Source of the DNA: Actinobaculum sp. oral taxon 183 str. F0552
GTDB taxonomy: Bacteria; Actinomycetota; Actinomycetes; Actinomycetales; Actinomycetaceae
Reading direction: 5' to 3'
NCBI RefSeq assembly: GCF_000466165.1
Contig: NZ_KE951405.1
Coordinates: 22,501 to 86,500, forward strand
DNA: 64,000 nucleotides
The notes below the pieces were generated by a model, which saw nothing but the letters and a program-made list of their open reading frames with translations, searched no databases and was not told the origin of the DNA. Each line of letters begins with the position of its first letter. The stretch's first letter is position 1. The translations under genes were made by a program, and so were the position numbers. Of the stretch, positions 32,402 to 43,100 are shown piece by piece.

Positions 32402-34474
32402 GTGACAGCTGACGAGACGCATGCTCAGTCCGAAGGAGAAGAGGAGAAGTCCACCTCGGTGGACAAAGTCTCCGATGAACAATCGTACGACGCCTCGTCG
32501 ATTACGGTTCTCGAAGGTCTCGAAGCTGTGCGCAAACGTCCCGGCATGTACATCGGGTCGACCGGTGAGCGCGGCCTTCACCACTGCGTATACGAAGTCG
32601 TGGACAATTCTGTGGATGAGGCCCTGGCGGGATACTGCGACCACATCGAAGTGACGATCTTGGCTGACGGCGGCGTGCGCGTGCGCGACAACGGCCGCGG
32701 GATTCCCGTCGGCGACCATCCAACCGAGCATCGTCCTGCAGTCGAAGTCGTCATGACGATCCTCCACGCGGGAGGGAAGTTCGGCAACGGCAGTTACGCC
32801 GTTTCGGGCGGATTGCACGGCGTCGGCGTCTCCGTGGTCAATGCGTTGTCGAGCCGCATGGAGACCGAAGTCTGGCGTGACGGCTACGTATGGCGGATCT
32901 CCTTTGAAAACGGCGTGCCGACCGGTCCTCTTCGGCGAGGCGAAGCCACCGATGAACATGGGACGAGTCAAACGTTCTGGGCGAACCCCGAGATCTTCGA
33001 GACGGTCGACTACGATTTCGAGACGTTGCGCAAACGTTTTCATCAGATGTCCTTCCTCAATAAGGATCTGCGCATCACTTTGATCGATGAACGGCCGACC
33101 GCCACCGCGGAAGGCGACGAGGTCACCGGAAAGCCCGACGGCGCCGATGACCCGGAGAGCGGACGGCGCGAAGTCTCCTACATGTATTCGGGAGGATTGT
33201 TCGACTACGTCAAACATCTCAACGCTCGCAAGAAAGTGGAGGTCGTACATCCCGACGTCATCTATTTCGAGGCGGAGGATCAAGCGAAGCAGATCCAGTG
33301 CGAAGTGGCGATGCAATGGACGTCGGCTTACTCCGAAACCCTCAATACCTTCGCCAACACGATCAATACGACCGAAGGCGGCACTCACGAGGAGGGATTT
33401 CGATCAGCTCTGACCTCGGTGATCAACAAATACGCGCGTGACAAGGGCCTGCTCAAGGATAAGGATCCCAATCTCTCAGGCGAGGACATCCGCGAGGGAT
33501 TGACGGCGATCATCTCCGTCAAGCTCGGAAATCCCCAGTTCGAGGGCCAGACCAAGACCAAGCTCGGCAACACCGAGGCGCGTACCTTCGTCCAACAGCA
33601 GGTCTATGCTCATCTGACCGACTGGCTCGACATGCATCCAGGTGAAGCCAAGGAGATCGTTCGCAAATCGTTTCAGGCCTTCGCAGCTCGCGCGGCGGCC
33701 CGCAAGGCCCGTGAAGCCACTCGCCGCAAGAGCGTCCTCGAATCGGCGTCGATGCCGGGTAAGCTTAAGGATTGCACGTCCCGCAATCCCGAAGAGTGCG
33801 AGATCTTCATCGTCGAGGGCGACTCGGCGGGGGGATCGGCCGTCAACGGGCGGGATCCCGAGCACCAGGCGATCATGCCGATTCGCGGGAAGATCCTCAA
33901 CGTCGAGAAGGCGCGTCTGGACCGTGCTCTGTCCTCCGAAGCGATCCAGGGTCTCATCACGGCCTTCGGAACAGGCGTCGGCGAGGAATTCGACATGGCG
34001 AAACTGCGATACCATAAGATCGTTTTCATGGCCGACGCAGATGTCGACGGCTCCCATATCGCAACTCTTCTTCTGACACTCGTCTACAGATACATGAGGC
34101 CGCTCATAGAAAGCGGTTACGTCTACCTCGCCATGCCTCCCCTCTACCGCATCAAATGGACGAATGCTTCCCACGACTATGTCTTCTCCGATCGAGAACG
34201 CGATGTCAAGCTCGAGGAGGGAAAAGTTAAGGGATATCGTTTGCCTAAAGATGAAAGCCAGCGCGTACAGCGTTATAAGGGGCTAGGCGAAATGAACGCC
34301 GAGGAATTGTGGGATACGACCATGGATCCCATTAAACGGACTCTCAAGCAGGTATCCATAGGCGAAGCTGCTGCAACCGACGAAACCTTCTCGGTGCTCA
34401 TGGGAGAAGATGTTGAATCCCGACGCAGCTTCATCCAGCGTAACGCACACGACGTTCGATTCCTCGACATCTAA
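32402..34474 (+). CDS. gyrB: DNA gyrase subunit B
   Basis: A 690-residue type IIA topoisomerase ATPase subunit. GTG 32402 is chosen because GAAGGAG lies 8 bp upstream; an upstream in-frame extension is unlikely to be translated. Seen in order: [35 protein letters not shown] and the [15 protein letters not shown] loop of the GHKL ATPase; then [14 protein letters not shown] and [13 protein letters not shown] of the TOPRIM domain with DADVDG; and [15 protein letters not shown] near the C-terminus. It pairs with gyrA, which follows after 12 bp. Confidence 0.97.
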   Translation: MTADETHAQSEGEEEKSTSVDKVSDEQSYDASSITVLEGLEAVRKRPGMYIGSTGERGLHHCVYEVVDNSVDEALAGYCDHIEVTILADGGVRVRDNGRGIPVGDHPTEHRPAVEVVMTILHAGGKFGNGSYAVSGGLHGVGVSVVNALSSRMETEVWRDGYVWRISFENGVPTGPLRRGEATDEHGTSQTFWANPEIFETVDYDFETLRKRFHQMSFLNKDLRITLIDERPTATAEGDEVTGKPDGADDPESGRREVSYMYSGGLFDYVKHLNARKKVEVVHPDVIYFEAEDQAKQIQCEVAMQWTSAYSETLNTFANTINTTEGGTHEEGFRSALTSVINKYARDKGLLKDKDPNLSGEDIREGLTAIISVKLGNPQFEGQTKTKLGNTEARTFVQQQVYAHLTDWLDMHPGEAKEIVRKSFQAFAARAAARKAREATRRKSVLESASMPGKLKDCTSRNPEECEIFIVEGDSAGGSAVNGRDPEHQAIMPIRGKILNVEKARLDRALSSEAIQGLITAFGTGVGEEFDMAKLRYHKIVFMADADVDGSHIATLLLTLVYRYMRPLIESGYVYLAMPPLYRIKWTNASHDYVFSDRERDVKLEEGKVKGYRLPKDESQRVQRYKGLGEMNAEELWDTTMDPIKRTLKQVSIGEAAATDETFSVLMGEDVESRRSFIQRNAHDVRFLDI

Positions 34475-34486
34475 GGCAGGATTCCA

Positions 34487-37150
34487 GTGAGCGAAGAACA
34501 GACCGCCGGATACGATCACGGGCGTATTGCGGAAGTCGACCTCCAGCGGGAGATGGAGAAGTCTTATCTCGACTACGCCATGTCCGTCATCGTCGGACGC
34601 GCCCTCCCCGACGTGCGGGACGGCCTCAAGCCCGTGCACCGGCGGGTCCTCTACGCGATGTACGACGGCGGATACCGGCCCGACTCCTCCTTTTCGAAGG
34701 CTTCGAAGATCGTCGGCGATGTCATGGGCAACTATCATCCCCACGGCGATGTCGCCATCTACGACACTCTGGTGCGGCTGGTTCAGCCCTGGTCGATGCG
34801 CTACCCGCTCGTGGCCGGCCAGGGGAACTTCGGCACGCCGGGCGACCTCGGTGCGGCGGCTCCGCGTTACACCGAGGCGCGCATGGCACCCCTCGCGATG
34901 GAGATGGTGCGCGACATCAAGGAGAACACCGTCGACTTCGAACCGAACTACGACGGTTCGCTCATGGAGCCGACTGTTCTGACAGCTCGTTTCCCGAATC
35001 TCCTCGTCAACGGTTCGGAGGGAATCGCCGTCGGCATGGCCACCCGCATCCCGCCTCACAACCTGCGCGAAGTCGCCGATGGCGTCCAATGGTACCTGAC
35101 CAACCCGGATGCCAGCAAGGAGGAGTTGCTCGCAGCTCTCATGCGCCGGATCAAAGGACCGGACTTCCCCACGGGTGCGCTGATTCTGGGAACCCGCGGC
35201 ATCGACGACATGTACCGCACCGGCCACGGTTCCATCACCCAAAGAGCGGTCGTCGAAGTGGACGAGATTCAGGGCCGCCAGTGTCTCGTCATCTCCGATC
35301 TGCCCTATCAGGTCAATCCCGATCGCCTGCTCGACAAAATGGTCGAGGGCATCAAGGACGGCCGTCTGCCGGGCATCGCCGACATTCGCGACGAGACCTC
35401 CGGGCGGGCCGGCCAGCGCATCGTCGTCGTGCTGAAGAAAGACGCCGTCGCCAAGGTCGTGCTCAACAACTTGTACAAGCACACTCAGCTTCAGAACAAC
35501 TTCCCGGCTAATATGCTGGCGCTCGTGGACGGCGTGCCTCGCACGCTCTCCCTCGACGGATTCGTCCGCCATTGGGTTGCCTTCCAGATGGAAGTGATCT
35601 TGCGGCGCACGCAGTACCGGTTGGCGGAGGCCCTCAAACGCCTTCACATCCTCGAGGGGTATCTCAAAGCCCTCGACCAACTCGACGCCGTCATAGCGCT
35701 CATCCGCAGATCGCCGACGGTCGATGCGGCACGCACCGGCCTCATGGAGCTCCTGGATATCGACGAGGACCAGGCCAATGCCATCCTCGAGATGCAGCTT
35801 CGCCGTCTGGCGGCTCTCGAACGGCAGAAGATCGTCGACGAGTACGAGGAGAAGGCCGCCCTTGTAGCCGACTACAAGGACATCATCGCCAAGCCGGGAA
35901 GGCAGCGCGCCATCATCGGTGAAGAGCTCGGTGCGATCGTCGATAAGTACGGAGACGACCGGCGTACGACTATTCTCCCCTTCGACGGCGAAATGCGGGT
36001 CGAAGATCTCATCCCCGAGGAAGACGTTGTGGTGACGATCACGCGCGGAGGGTTCATCAAGCGCACGAAGGTCTCCGAGTATCGCGCTCAGCATCGCGGT
36101 GGGAAAGGGATCAGAGGGGCTTTTCTGCGCGGTGACGATGTCGTCCAGCATTTCGGAGTCGCTTCGACGCACGCATGGCATCTGTTCTTCACTAATTTGG
36201 GCAGAGTCTATCGGATCAAGGGATACGAACTGCCTGAAGCCGGACGCGATGCTAAAGGTCAGCATATCGCCAATCTCCTCGCATTCCAGCCAGGCGAGAC
36301 GATCGCTTCGACGATCACCCTCAAAGACTACGATCAGGCGCAGTACCTCGTGCTCGCCACGGCCGATGGACGGGTGAAGAAGACTCGGCTGACCGAGTAC
36401 GATTCTCCGCGCGCAGGCGGTCTCATCGCCATCCGGCTGCGCGAACACGAGGATGGCACGACCGATCAAGTGGTCGCTGCCTGCCTCGTCAATGAAGGCG
36501 ATGATATGTTGCTCGTCTCACGGAAAGGCATGTCGCTGCGGTTCACCGGCACAGACGCTGCCCTGAGGCCGATGGGGCGTCCGTCTTCGGGTGTTATGGG
36601 AATGAAATTCCGCGGTGATGATTCGCTTCTGACGATGGACGTCGTGCGCGACAACTCCGAAGTGTTCGTTGTGACGGAAGGAGGTTTCGCCAAGCGCACA
36701 TCCGTCGCCGAATACCGCGTGCAGGGACGCGCAGGGCTGGGCGTCAAAGTCGCCAAACTCACGGCCGAGCGCGGCGACCTCGTCGGTGCGCTCATCACCG
36801 AGGGAGAGGATGTGCTCGTCATCATGGCCTCCGGCAAGGTGATGCGAGCTTCCGTTGACGAGGTGTCCAGGACGGGTCGCAACACTCAAGGTGTGACCTT
36901 CGCCAGACCTGACGACGGCGACAGGATCATCGCCATCGCCCGCAACGTCGAGAGCACGCTGGATAAGGAGGGAATCGGGCAGGAGAGCGCGCCTGTGGGA
37001 GCCGAATCGAGGGTCGATGCGACGTCCGCCGGCGGGCAGTCTCCGAGAGGGGAAAGCGGCCTTCGGGAAGACGCGGCCGGCTTCGACACGGTAGCCTTTG
37101 ATGTAGCGGATGCGGCTGAAGGTGCATCCGATGATGAAGTTACGGAGTAG
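34487..37150 (+). CDS. gyrA: DNA gyrase subunit A
   Basis: An 887-residue gyrase A. The catalytic tyrosine is Tyr128 ([11 protein letters not shown]). The quinolone-resistance region reads [15 protein letters not shown], so the position equal to E. coli Ser83 is Val89 and the Asp87 equivalent is Asp93. The C-terminal beta-pinwheel holds the GyrA box-like HRGGKGIRG near 540. The final 60 residues are a Ser/Ala/Asp/Glu-rich tail. Together with GyrB it introduces negative supercoils. It is cotranscribed with gyrB and with the DUF3566 gene that follows 3 bp later. Confidence 0.97.
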   Translation: MSEEQTAGYDHGRIAEVDLQREMEKSYLDYAMSVIVGRALPDVRDGLKPVHRRVLYAMYDGGYRPDSSFSKASKIVGDVMGNYHPHGDVAIYDTLVRLVQPWSMRYPLVAGQGNFGTPGDLGAAAPRYTEARMAPLAMEMVRDIKENTVDFEPNYDGSLMEPTVLTARFPNLLVNGSEGIAVGMATRIPPHNLREVADGVQWYLTNPDASKEELLAALMRRIKGPDFPTGALILGTRGIDDMYRTGHGSITQRAVVEVDEIQGRQCLVISDLPYQVNPDRLLDKMVEGIKDGRLPGIADIRDETSGRAGQRIVVVLKKDAVAKVVLNNLYKHTQLQNNFPANMLALVDGVPRTLSLDGFVRHWVAFQMEVILRRTQYRLAEALKRLHILEGYLKALDQLDAVIALIRRSPTVDAARTGLMELLDIDEDQANAILEMQLRRLAALERQKIVDEYEEKAALVADYKDIIAKPGRQRAIIGEELGAIVDKYGDDRRTTILPFDGEMRVEDLIPEEDVVVTITRGGFIKRTKVSEYRAQHRGGKGIRGAFLRGDDVVQHFGVASTHAWHLFFTNLGRVYRIKGYELPEAGRDAKGQHIANLLAFQPGETIASTITLKDYDQAQYLVLATADGRVKKTRLTEYDSPRAGGLIAIRLREHEDGTTDQVVAACLVNEGDDMLLVSRKGMSLRFTGTDAALRPMGRPSSGVMGMKFRGDDSLLTMDVVRDNSEVFVVTEGGFAKRTSVAEYRVQGRAGLGVKVAKLTAERGDLVGALITEGEDVLVIMASGKVMRASVDEVSRTGRNTQGVTFARPDDGDRIIAIARNVESTLDKEGIGQESAPVGAESRVDATSAGGQSPRGESGLREDAAGFDTVAFDVADAAEGASDDEVTE

Positions 37151-37153
37151 TAG

Positions 37154-37612
37154 ATGAGCCAGACCCAGGCGCCTGCAGGCGCTCCATCGCGTCCGAAACC
37201 GGCGGCGCCGAGCCCAGCGAAAGATGAGGATGCCGGGCCCAAAAGGCCGGTGGGCATTCGCCGTGTCAAGATGACCATCTCTAAGGTCGATCCGCTTTCG
37301 GCCCTGAAACTGGGCTTCCTCAGCTCTGTGGCCATCGGGATCATGATCGTCGTGGCGATGATGTTCCTCTGGTTCGTCCTCGATTCCATGCACGTTTTCA
37401 GCGAGATCCAGAAACTCCTCGACACGCTCAACTCGGAGAGTCTGCTCCAAGTCGGCAAGTATCTGCAGTTCAGCCGGTGGATGAGCTTTGCCGTGATCGT
37501 CGCCATCATCGACATTGTGCTGTTCACGGCCCTGGCTGCCGTCAGCGCGCTCATATACAACCTCATCGCTTCGCTCGTGGGAGGCTTGCGAATAACAGTG
37601 ACCGACGAATAA
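37154..37612 (+). CDS. DUF3566 membrane protein
   Basis: A 152-residue protein with a Pro/Ala/Lys-rich cytoplasmic N-terminus (about 40 residues) and two membrane spans (near residues 55-80 and 110-135). The family is found next to gyrA throughout actinobacteria; its function is not established. The ATG comes 3 bp after the gyrA stop, so it is translated from the gyrase message. Confidence 0.85.
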   Translation: MSQTQAPAGAPSRPKPAAPSPAKDEDAGPKRPVGIRRVKMTISKVDPLSALKLGFLSSVAIGIMIVVAMMFLWFVLDSMHVFSEIQKLLDTLNSESLLQVGKYLQFSRWMSFAVIVAIIDIVLFTALAAVSALIYNLIASLVGGLRITVTDE

Positions 37613-37740
37613 CGAGGGAGACCCCGCCCCGGTTCCGGATCAACGGACGGCATTCAGGTGAAGAGACCGAATCGGCTGGCAGGCCGACTGGACACTGGAA
37701 TAACGGTAGGGTAATCTAAATCGGCACCCAAGGGGTGCGA

Positions 37741-37814
37741 GGGCCTATAGCTCAGTCGGTTAGAGCGCATCCCTGATAAGGATGAGGTCGCTGGTTCGAG
37801 TCCAGCTAGGCCCA
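37741..37814 (+). tRNA. tRNA-Ile (anticodon GAT)
   Basis: A 74-nt cloverleaf. The acceptor GGGCCTA pairs with TAGGCCC, the discriminator is A, the D-arm is GCTC-AGTCGGTTA-GAGC, the anticodon loop is CTGATAA, and the T-arm is CTGGTTCGAGTCCAG. CCA is not encoded. Confidence 0.97.
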
Positions 37815-37835
37815 CGGCAACTTTGGAGGGAGACC

Positions 37836-37955
37836 ATGAAGAAGTTCCTGTTCGTACTGACGGCTGCAGCTGTCGGGTATGTCGCATGGATCGAGATTCA
37901 GAAGAAGGGTCAAGATCGGGCTGTTTGGCAGGAAGTCACGGACCCGGTGGACTGA
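37836..37955 (+). CDS. DLW-39 family small protein
   Basis: Exactly 39 residues, starting at ATG 37836 with GGAGGG six bases upstream. It has one hydrophobic segment (residues 4-18), a Gln/Lys/Arg-rich stretch and an acidic end. The position between tRNA-Ile and tRNA-Ala after gyrA and the length match the actinobacterial DLW-39 family; the name-giving D-L-W is here A-V-W. Function unknown; a single-span membrane peptide is likely. Confidence 0.85.
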   Translation: MKKFLFVLTAAAVGYVAWIEIQKKGQDRAVWQEVTDPVD

Positions 37956-38008
37956 CGAGCCCGCATGGTCGGGCTGCCGATGAGGGGCCGACGCTCCCAC
38001 GGCCATTC

Positions 38009-38081
38009 GGGGCTATGGCGCAATTGGTAGCGCACCTGCTTTGCAAGCAGGGGGTTACGGGTTCGAGTCCCGTTAGCTCCA
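38009..38081 (+). tRNA. tRNA-Ala (anticodon TGC)
   Basis: A 73-nt cloverleaf. The acceptor GGGGCTA pairs with TAGCTCC (one G-U), the discriminator is A, the anticodon loop is TTTGCAA and the T-arm is CGGGTTCGAGTCCCG. CCA is not encoded. Confidence 0.97.
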
Positions 38082-38222
38082 CAACTTCCTTTGCAATGCA
38101 TATGCCGATTTTTTATCGGTAGTGAACGGTCTTCGTCGCTAGGAGACGTTTCCGTTTCCACGTGAGTGGAATCCCTATCTTGAAAGAGTCCTTTCGCCTG
38201 CCGAAGGTGAAGCTGCCGCAAG

Positions 38223-38408
38223 GTGCTCGACCTCTCCCCGGCGGGCCGCATCGCAACCCCCGACGAGATCGGGGCGTTGGCCGAGTTCTTCATGGAGCCC
38301 TCCGCCGGCTTCATCACCGGGATCGACGTGCTCGCCGACGGTGGCACCACGGCCGCCTATTGGCATGGAGACCTGCGCTATCTTCGGGAGAACTGGTCGA
38401 AGTCCTAA
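38223..38408 (+). pseudogene. C-terminal remnant of an SDR oxidoreductase
   Basis: The last 61 codons of a short-chain dehydrogenase: SPAGRIATPDEIGALAEFF followed by GFITGIDVLADGG is the normal SDR C-terminal substrate-loop and helix. A stop codon lies five codons upstream (38208-38210), and nothing upstream resembles the Rossmann half or the Y-x-x-x-K site. It is a decayed gene, or debris of a rearrangement, next to the tRNA pair. It is unlikely to make a functional enzyme. Confidence 0.7.
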
Positions 38409-38543
38409 GAAGCCGAGTCGATCGGCGACGAAGCGACCATCGCTCCCACTCGCGGCCGATCGAGAGATCGGTGGACTTGCGTGATGGCATGGCGGGTTAT
38501 GATCGTGGAGTCCGCATTCAGAGGTCCACAGAAAGGGGCTCAG

Positions 38544-38618
38544 ATGGCTGAAACGGCAAGCGAGCGTGATCGGCTGACACGCTGGACAGTCGTAGGCGCG
38601 GCGGCGGGGTACGCTTGA
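38544..38618 (+). CDS. 24-codon ORF, possible fragment of a DUF998-type gene
   Basis: ATG 38544 is preceded by AAAGGGG. The peptide begins M-A-E-T-A-S, similar to the start (V/M-T-E-T-A-S) of the DUF998 protein 50 bp downstream, and ends in a hydrophobic stretch cut by a stop. It may be a leader peptide or the 5' end of a decayed paralogue. Confidence 0.3.
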   Translation: MAETASERDRLTRWTVVGAAAGYA

Positions 38619-38668
38619 GAAGTCCCTCCCGCACTCGCCGATGTCGATCCCGGTGTTCTGGTGGTTTC

Positions 38669-39388
38669 GTGACAGAGACCGCGTCGGAAGACGGCGCCCA
38701 TGCTGTGACGGACCGCAATGGCGGACTCCGCGACAGACTGTCCATTGGGCTGATGTGCTTCGCGGCCATCGTCTACATGAGCGTGGTCGGTGAGATCCTT
38801 GCGGGGCGGCCATTGGACATCCGCGCTTCCTACCTCTCCGAATTGGCGGCACGCCAGCAGTCCACTGGACAGTGGTTTCGCCTGGCCGACCTTGTCAGCA
38901 GTGCCGTCGTAGTCGTGGCGACCACTCTGCTGATCAGCATTCGCGGACGGTGGCGGACATGGCGGCTGAGTCAAAGGCTTTTGGCTATCGGACTGTACGC
39001 ATTCGGCGTTGCGACGATCATCGACAGTACGCTCACGCCTCTGGACTGCGCGATATCCCTACCCGAATGCCGAGCTCAGATTGCGGCCGGGACCATGGGC
39101 CAGACCGAATGGCTGCACAATGTCAGCAGCGGAACCGCAGGGGTGGGTATAGCTCTGTTTGCGGCCTCTCTGTTGTTGATAACTGTGCGAAGCTGGAGGA
39201 TGTGTGAGAAAAGGATCTTATTGGCATGCGTCATTGCGGCGATGGTCGTGCTTCTTCTGTCACTCGCGCTCTTGGTGGTCTCCGAAGCGTTCGGCTTCGC
39301 GCCCCTCGGCATCGTTCAGCGTGTACAAGTGGCGTTGAGTTGCCTTGCAATAGCGCTTGCTCCACTGCCGTTAGTCATGAGGGGTTAA
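38669..39388 (+). CDS. DUF998 membrane protein
   Basis: A 239-residue protein with about six membrane spans. The RASYLSELAA segment near residue 55 and the HNVSSGTAG segment near 145 fit the DUF998 group (polytopic proteins of unknown role, sometimes linked to membrane lipids). GTG 38669 is taken as start. The stop comes 2 bp before the next gene, with the GAGGGG ribosome site of that gene inside the final codons, so the two are coexpressed. Confidence 0.6.
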   Translation: MTETASEDGAHAVTDRNGGLRDRLSIGLMCFAAIVYMSVVGEILAGRPLDIRASYLSELAARQQSTGQWFRLADLVSSAVVVVATTLLISIRGRWRTWRLSQRLLAIGLYAFGVATIIDSTLTPLDCAISLPECRAQIAAGTMGQTEWLHNVSSGTAGVGIALFAASLLLITVRSWRMCEKRILLACVIAAMVVLLLSLALLVVSEAFGFAPLGIVQRVQVALSCLAIALAPLPLVMRG

Positions 39389-39390
39389 AA

Positions 39391-40131
39391 ATGTGGTTGA
39401 TTCTTCCTGGATGGGGACTAGCTCCCGATGACTACGCTTCGCTCGCGAAAGGTCTGGGATCGGACGCGAACGTCGTCGATTCATGGCGAACGCCGACCAC
39501 TGGAGACATATCCGCGGTTCGTGCAGCGCTCGGAGCCGATGACTCCGAGATTGATCTGATCGGCCATTCGATCGGCGGCCTCGCCGCAGTGGAATGGGTT
39601 CTGCGCTACCCCGAACAGATCGGCCGCCTAGTCCTCCTCGACCCGACGACGCCCCGCAGGCGGGCAGCCGAACGGACGGCGTCATACCGGGCGGCGTTCG
39701 CAGGCCGAACACAGCGGGGGCGTCGTTTGATCGGTGCCGTCGGTGCAGCCGCATCCCCAGTGGGCAAATCTCTGCGACGCGCCGGGATTCGACTGGCAAC
39801 GAAAAATCCGGACAGCCTGCCCTCCGTGGAGGCGGACGCACGGTATGGGACGGCCGAGGCTTGGAGGCTTCTCGCGAACCAACTGTATGAGAGCCGAGAG
39901 CAGGAGGGTCGAGTGGCACGCCTACTGGCTGCGCGCACGTCGACGTCGCAGATGCCGCCTGCCGTTCACTTGGTCGGGGCCGGCTCGAGGACCACCCAGC
40001 GCAGGTTCCTGAGAGCACAGTGGGAGCTGTCCCAGCGTCTACCCACCCACATCGTGATGTTGCCCGGGCAGAATCATCTGTTCCCCGTGACTCGCCCGGA
40101 TCTGGTACTGCACCACATCGAGCGGATGTGA
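39391..40131 (+). CDS. Alpha/beta hydrolase
   Basis: A 246-residue hydrolase. The nucleophile elbow is G-H-S-I-G near residue 58, after strand IDLIGH, and the oxyanion-type segment is LPGWG at residues 5-9. The final His is probably in PGQNHLFP near 230. This layout resembles BioH/YdeN-like small esterases. The substrate is unknown. It starts 2 bp after the DUF998 gene and converges with lysX. An arginine-rich N-terminal extension in the same frame is not conserved-looking and was left out. Confidence 0.8.
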   Translation: MWLILPGWGLAPDDYASLAKGLGSDANVVDSWRTPTTGDISAVRAALGADDSEIDLIGHSIGGLAAVEWVLRYPEQIGRLVLLDPTTPRRRAAERTASYRAAFAGRTQRGRRLIGAVGAAASPVGKSLRRAGIRLATKNPDSLPSVEADARYGTAEAWRLLANQLYESREQEGRVARLLAARTSTSQMPPAVHLVGAGSRTTQRRFLRAQWELSQRLPTHIVMLPGQNHLFPVTRPDLVLHHIERM

Positions 40132-40175
40132 ACGATCGGCGCGGCACAGTGCGATCTCTCCGGCGGCGTGACTGC

Positions 40176-43100
40176 TCACGGCTTTCCCGTGTGCGCGCTC
40201 GGACGGACGAACGGGAAAGCCAGCGTTTCACGAATGGGGGCGCCCAGCAGGAACATCGCAATGCGGTCGATGCCAAGACCCAGCCCCCCGGTTGGGGGCA
40301 TGCCGAACTCCAGAGCCGACAGGAACTCCTCGTCGACTTCCATGGCTTCCGGGTCGCCGGCGGCCGCGCGCAGAGACTGCTCGGTGAGTCGCTGTCGTTG
40401 ATCGACCGGATCGGTCAGCTCCGTGTAGGCGGTTCCGAGTTCCGTGCCGAAGGCCACGAGATCCCACCGCTCGGCCAGCAGTGGATTCCTGCGATTCCGG
40501 CGGGTCAGCGGTGAGGTCTCCACGGGAAAGTCTGTGTAGAACGTGGGTTCCGTTGTATGGGGCTCGACGAAGTCGTCGTAGAGTTCGGTGACAAGGTCGC
40601 CAGACGTCATCGACATCGTATAGTGGACTGCGTGCTCACGGCAGAGATCCTGTAACTGCGCAAGCGGCGTGTCCGGCGTGATCTCCACGCCTATCGCCTG
40701 CGAAACGGCCTCGTGAACGGTGAGAACGCGCCATGTGCCGTCCAACCTGAGCGAAGTCCCATCCGGCCTCGGCACAACAGGCTGCCCGTGAATGGCCTGA
40801 GCTGCAGCGCACACCAGTTCCTGCGTCAGTGTCCGCATGCTGGTGTAATCCCCGTAAGCCTGGTAAACCTCCAAAGAAGTGAACTCGGGATTGTGCGTGG
40901 AATCGGCGCCTTCATTGCGGAAGTTCCTGCCGAGCTCGAACACCCTGTCGAGGCCCCCTACGCACAGACGTTTCAGATACAGCTCCGGCGCGATCCGCAG
41001 GGTGAGGTCGACGTCGTAGGCGTTGATGTGCGTGGTGAAAGGACGCGCATTGGCACCTCCGTGCACGCGTTGGAGAATCGGAGTCTCGACCTCGACGAAC
41101 CCGTGTTCCGTCAGCTTCTCACGAATGGCGCGGATCGCCGTGCTGCGGGCGAGCAATCGCCTCCGCGCCTCGTCGTTGAGCGCCAGGTCCACCTGGCGCA
41201 AGCGTATCCGAGTCTCCGGATCGCGCAACCCCAGATGCTTGTCGGGCGGCGGGGCGAGGCATTTCGCCGCCATCGTCCATGATTCGACATGCACGCTCAA
41301 TTCTCCCGAACGGCTTAGGCACACCTGACCCGTGACGCTCACCAGATCTCCTCGATCCACGGTGGTCCGCCACAGCTCCATTCCCGCCGAGGGCCGGTCG
41401 AGCGTGAACATGATCTGACGTTCTTCACCCCCTTCCCGCAGGTCGGCGAAGAGGACACCGCCGTGGTCTCGCATTCGCACGACCCGCCCGACCACTGACA
41501 CCGTCCGGGAATCGCGATGCACTTGTGCCAGCGAGACTGTGCGGGGAACGTCGGGAGGGTATGGGTCCATGCCGATGTCCGCGAGCCGAGCGAGCTTGTC
41601 CAATCGAACCCGTTGCTGTTCGGTTAGACGCCGCCCCGGAAGAACAGGCGTGAACAGAGCCTTTTCCTGTGCGAGAACGGCATCGGCAAGCTGGGCGGCG
41701 GTTTCAGGACGATCGAGTTGAGCGGCACGCGAACGCCGGCGAAAGAGACTCGGGAGTTCTGGTATGAAGCCTTCCGCTTGCAACACGGCTGCCAGCACCT
41801 GGGTGAGCTGGGCGGTGCTGTCGTAGCAGAGCAAGCGCGGACGCCACCTCGGGCGGTATTTCTCGTTGGACTGGTAGAGCGAATGCAACTGCCACCAGCG
41901 AGATGCGAAAACCAGGAGCTTGCGATTGAGACGTTGCAGCGGCGAGGCGCCGATTCGCGCGCCGCGAGCGAATGACTCCCGGAACATGGCGAAATTCAGG
42001 GAGATCTGGGTGACTCCGAGTTGGTCCGCCGCGGCGATGAGTTCGGTGACCATCAGTTCGGTGACACCCGATATCGCCTCGGGAGAGCGACGCATCAGGT
42101 CGAGTGATAGATCGCGACGCCCCCAGGGAACGAAGGAGAGAAGGCCGCACACGCGACCGGAGCAGTCGTGGGCGGTGACGATGACCGTTCGAGCGTCCCG
42201 AGCATTGCCCAGGCGTCCCGACGCCATGCTGAAGCCGCGTTCCGGCCCGCCGCGGCGCCATACGTCGGCCACCGCAATGAGCTCGGCGAGTTCTTGCCGC
42301 GGTATGTCGGCCTGACGCCGCACCTGCACCCGATAGCCGGCGTTCACCGGCCCCGCCACCGCTTTGCGCACGGAACGCAAGCTCGCGCTGCCCAAACGGA
42401 AGTCCGAGACTTCGATGACCGCTTCGTCTCCGAGCATCATGGGGTGCAGACCTGCCGCTCGGTAGGCGTGGGCAGCGCTTTCCCCCACCGACACGGCGGC
42501 GGGCACCCAGCCGTAGGCGCGGGCGTGCTCCAGCCACTTGGCGATCGCCGCGGGCCATGAGCGGCGGTCTCCGATGGGATCGCCGGCCGCCAGGCATACG
42601 CCGAGGATCACCCGATAGGAGATCGCTGCCCGGCCGTCGGGCGAGAATACGGCTTGCCTGTCGTCGCGAGTGGCGAAGTACCCGAGTGAATCGGATGGCT
42701 CAGTCGTCAATAGCAGCCGGCGAATCGCGAGTTCATCGTTCTGGTCCTGTTGAGCGTCATGCGGAGCCGCTCGAAGGAAGACGACGGTGGCCGCGATCAA
42801 CGTCAGAGCGGATATTATCTCTGAGCCGATCTCCACCCAGTGATAGCCGGCGATCGTGCTGCGAAAAGGCGGATCGGACGGTGACAATCCGAGGGCGACG
42901 GAGACGCTCCAGCTGATTGCGCTGCGTAGGCGAATCCGCCCGATGGTCGAAAACTCGAGAGCGGAGAATGCGAAGAGAGCCGATGCGGTGAGGCCGAAGA
43001 CGATGATGCCTCCGGCTCTGCGCCAGGCCCCGGGCGCCAGGCGCGCAGGGAAGGCGCTGCGCATCCATATCCCGAGGATGATGAACAGTATGGCGAGGAT

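Noticed and set aside
34283..36469. 728-codon antisense frame over gyrA
   Set aside because: gyrA is unmistakable on the plus strand; the antisense frame is a codon-bias shadow.
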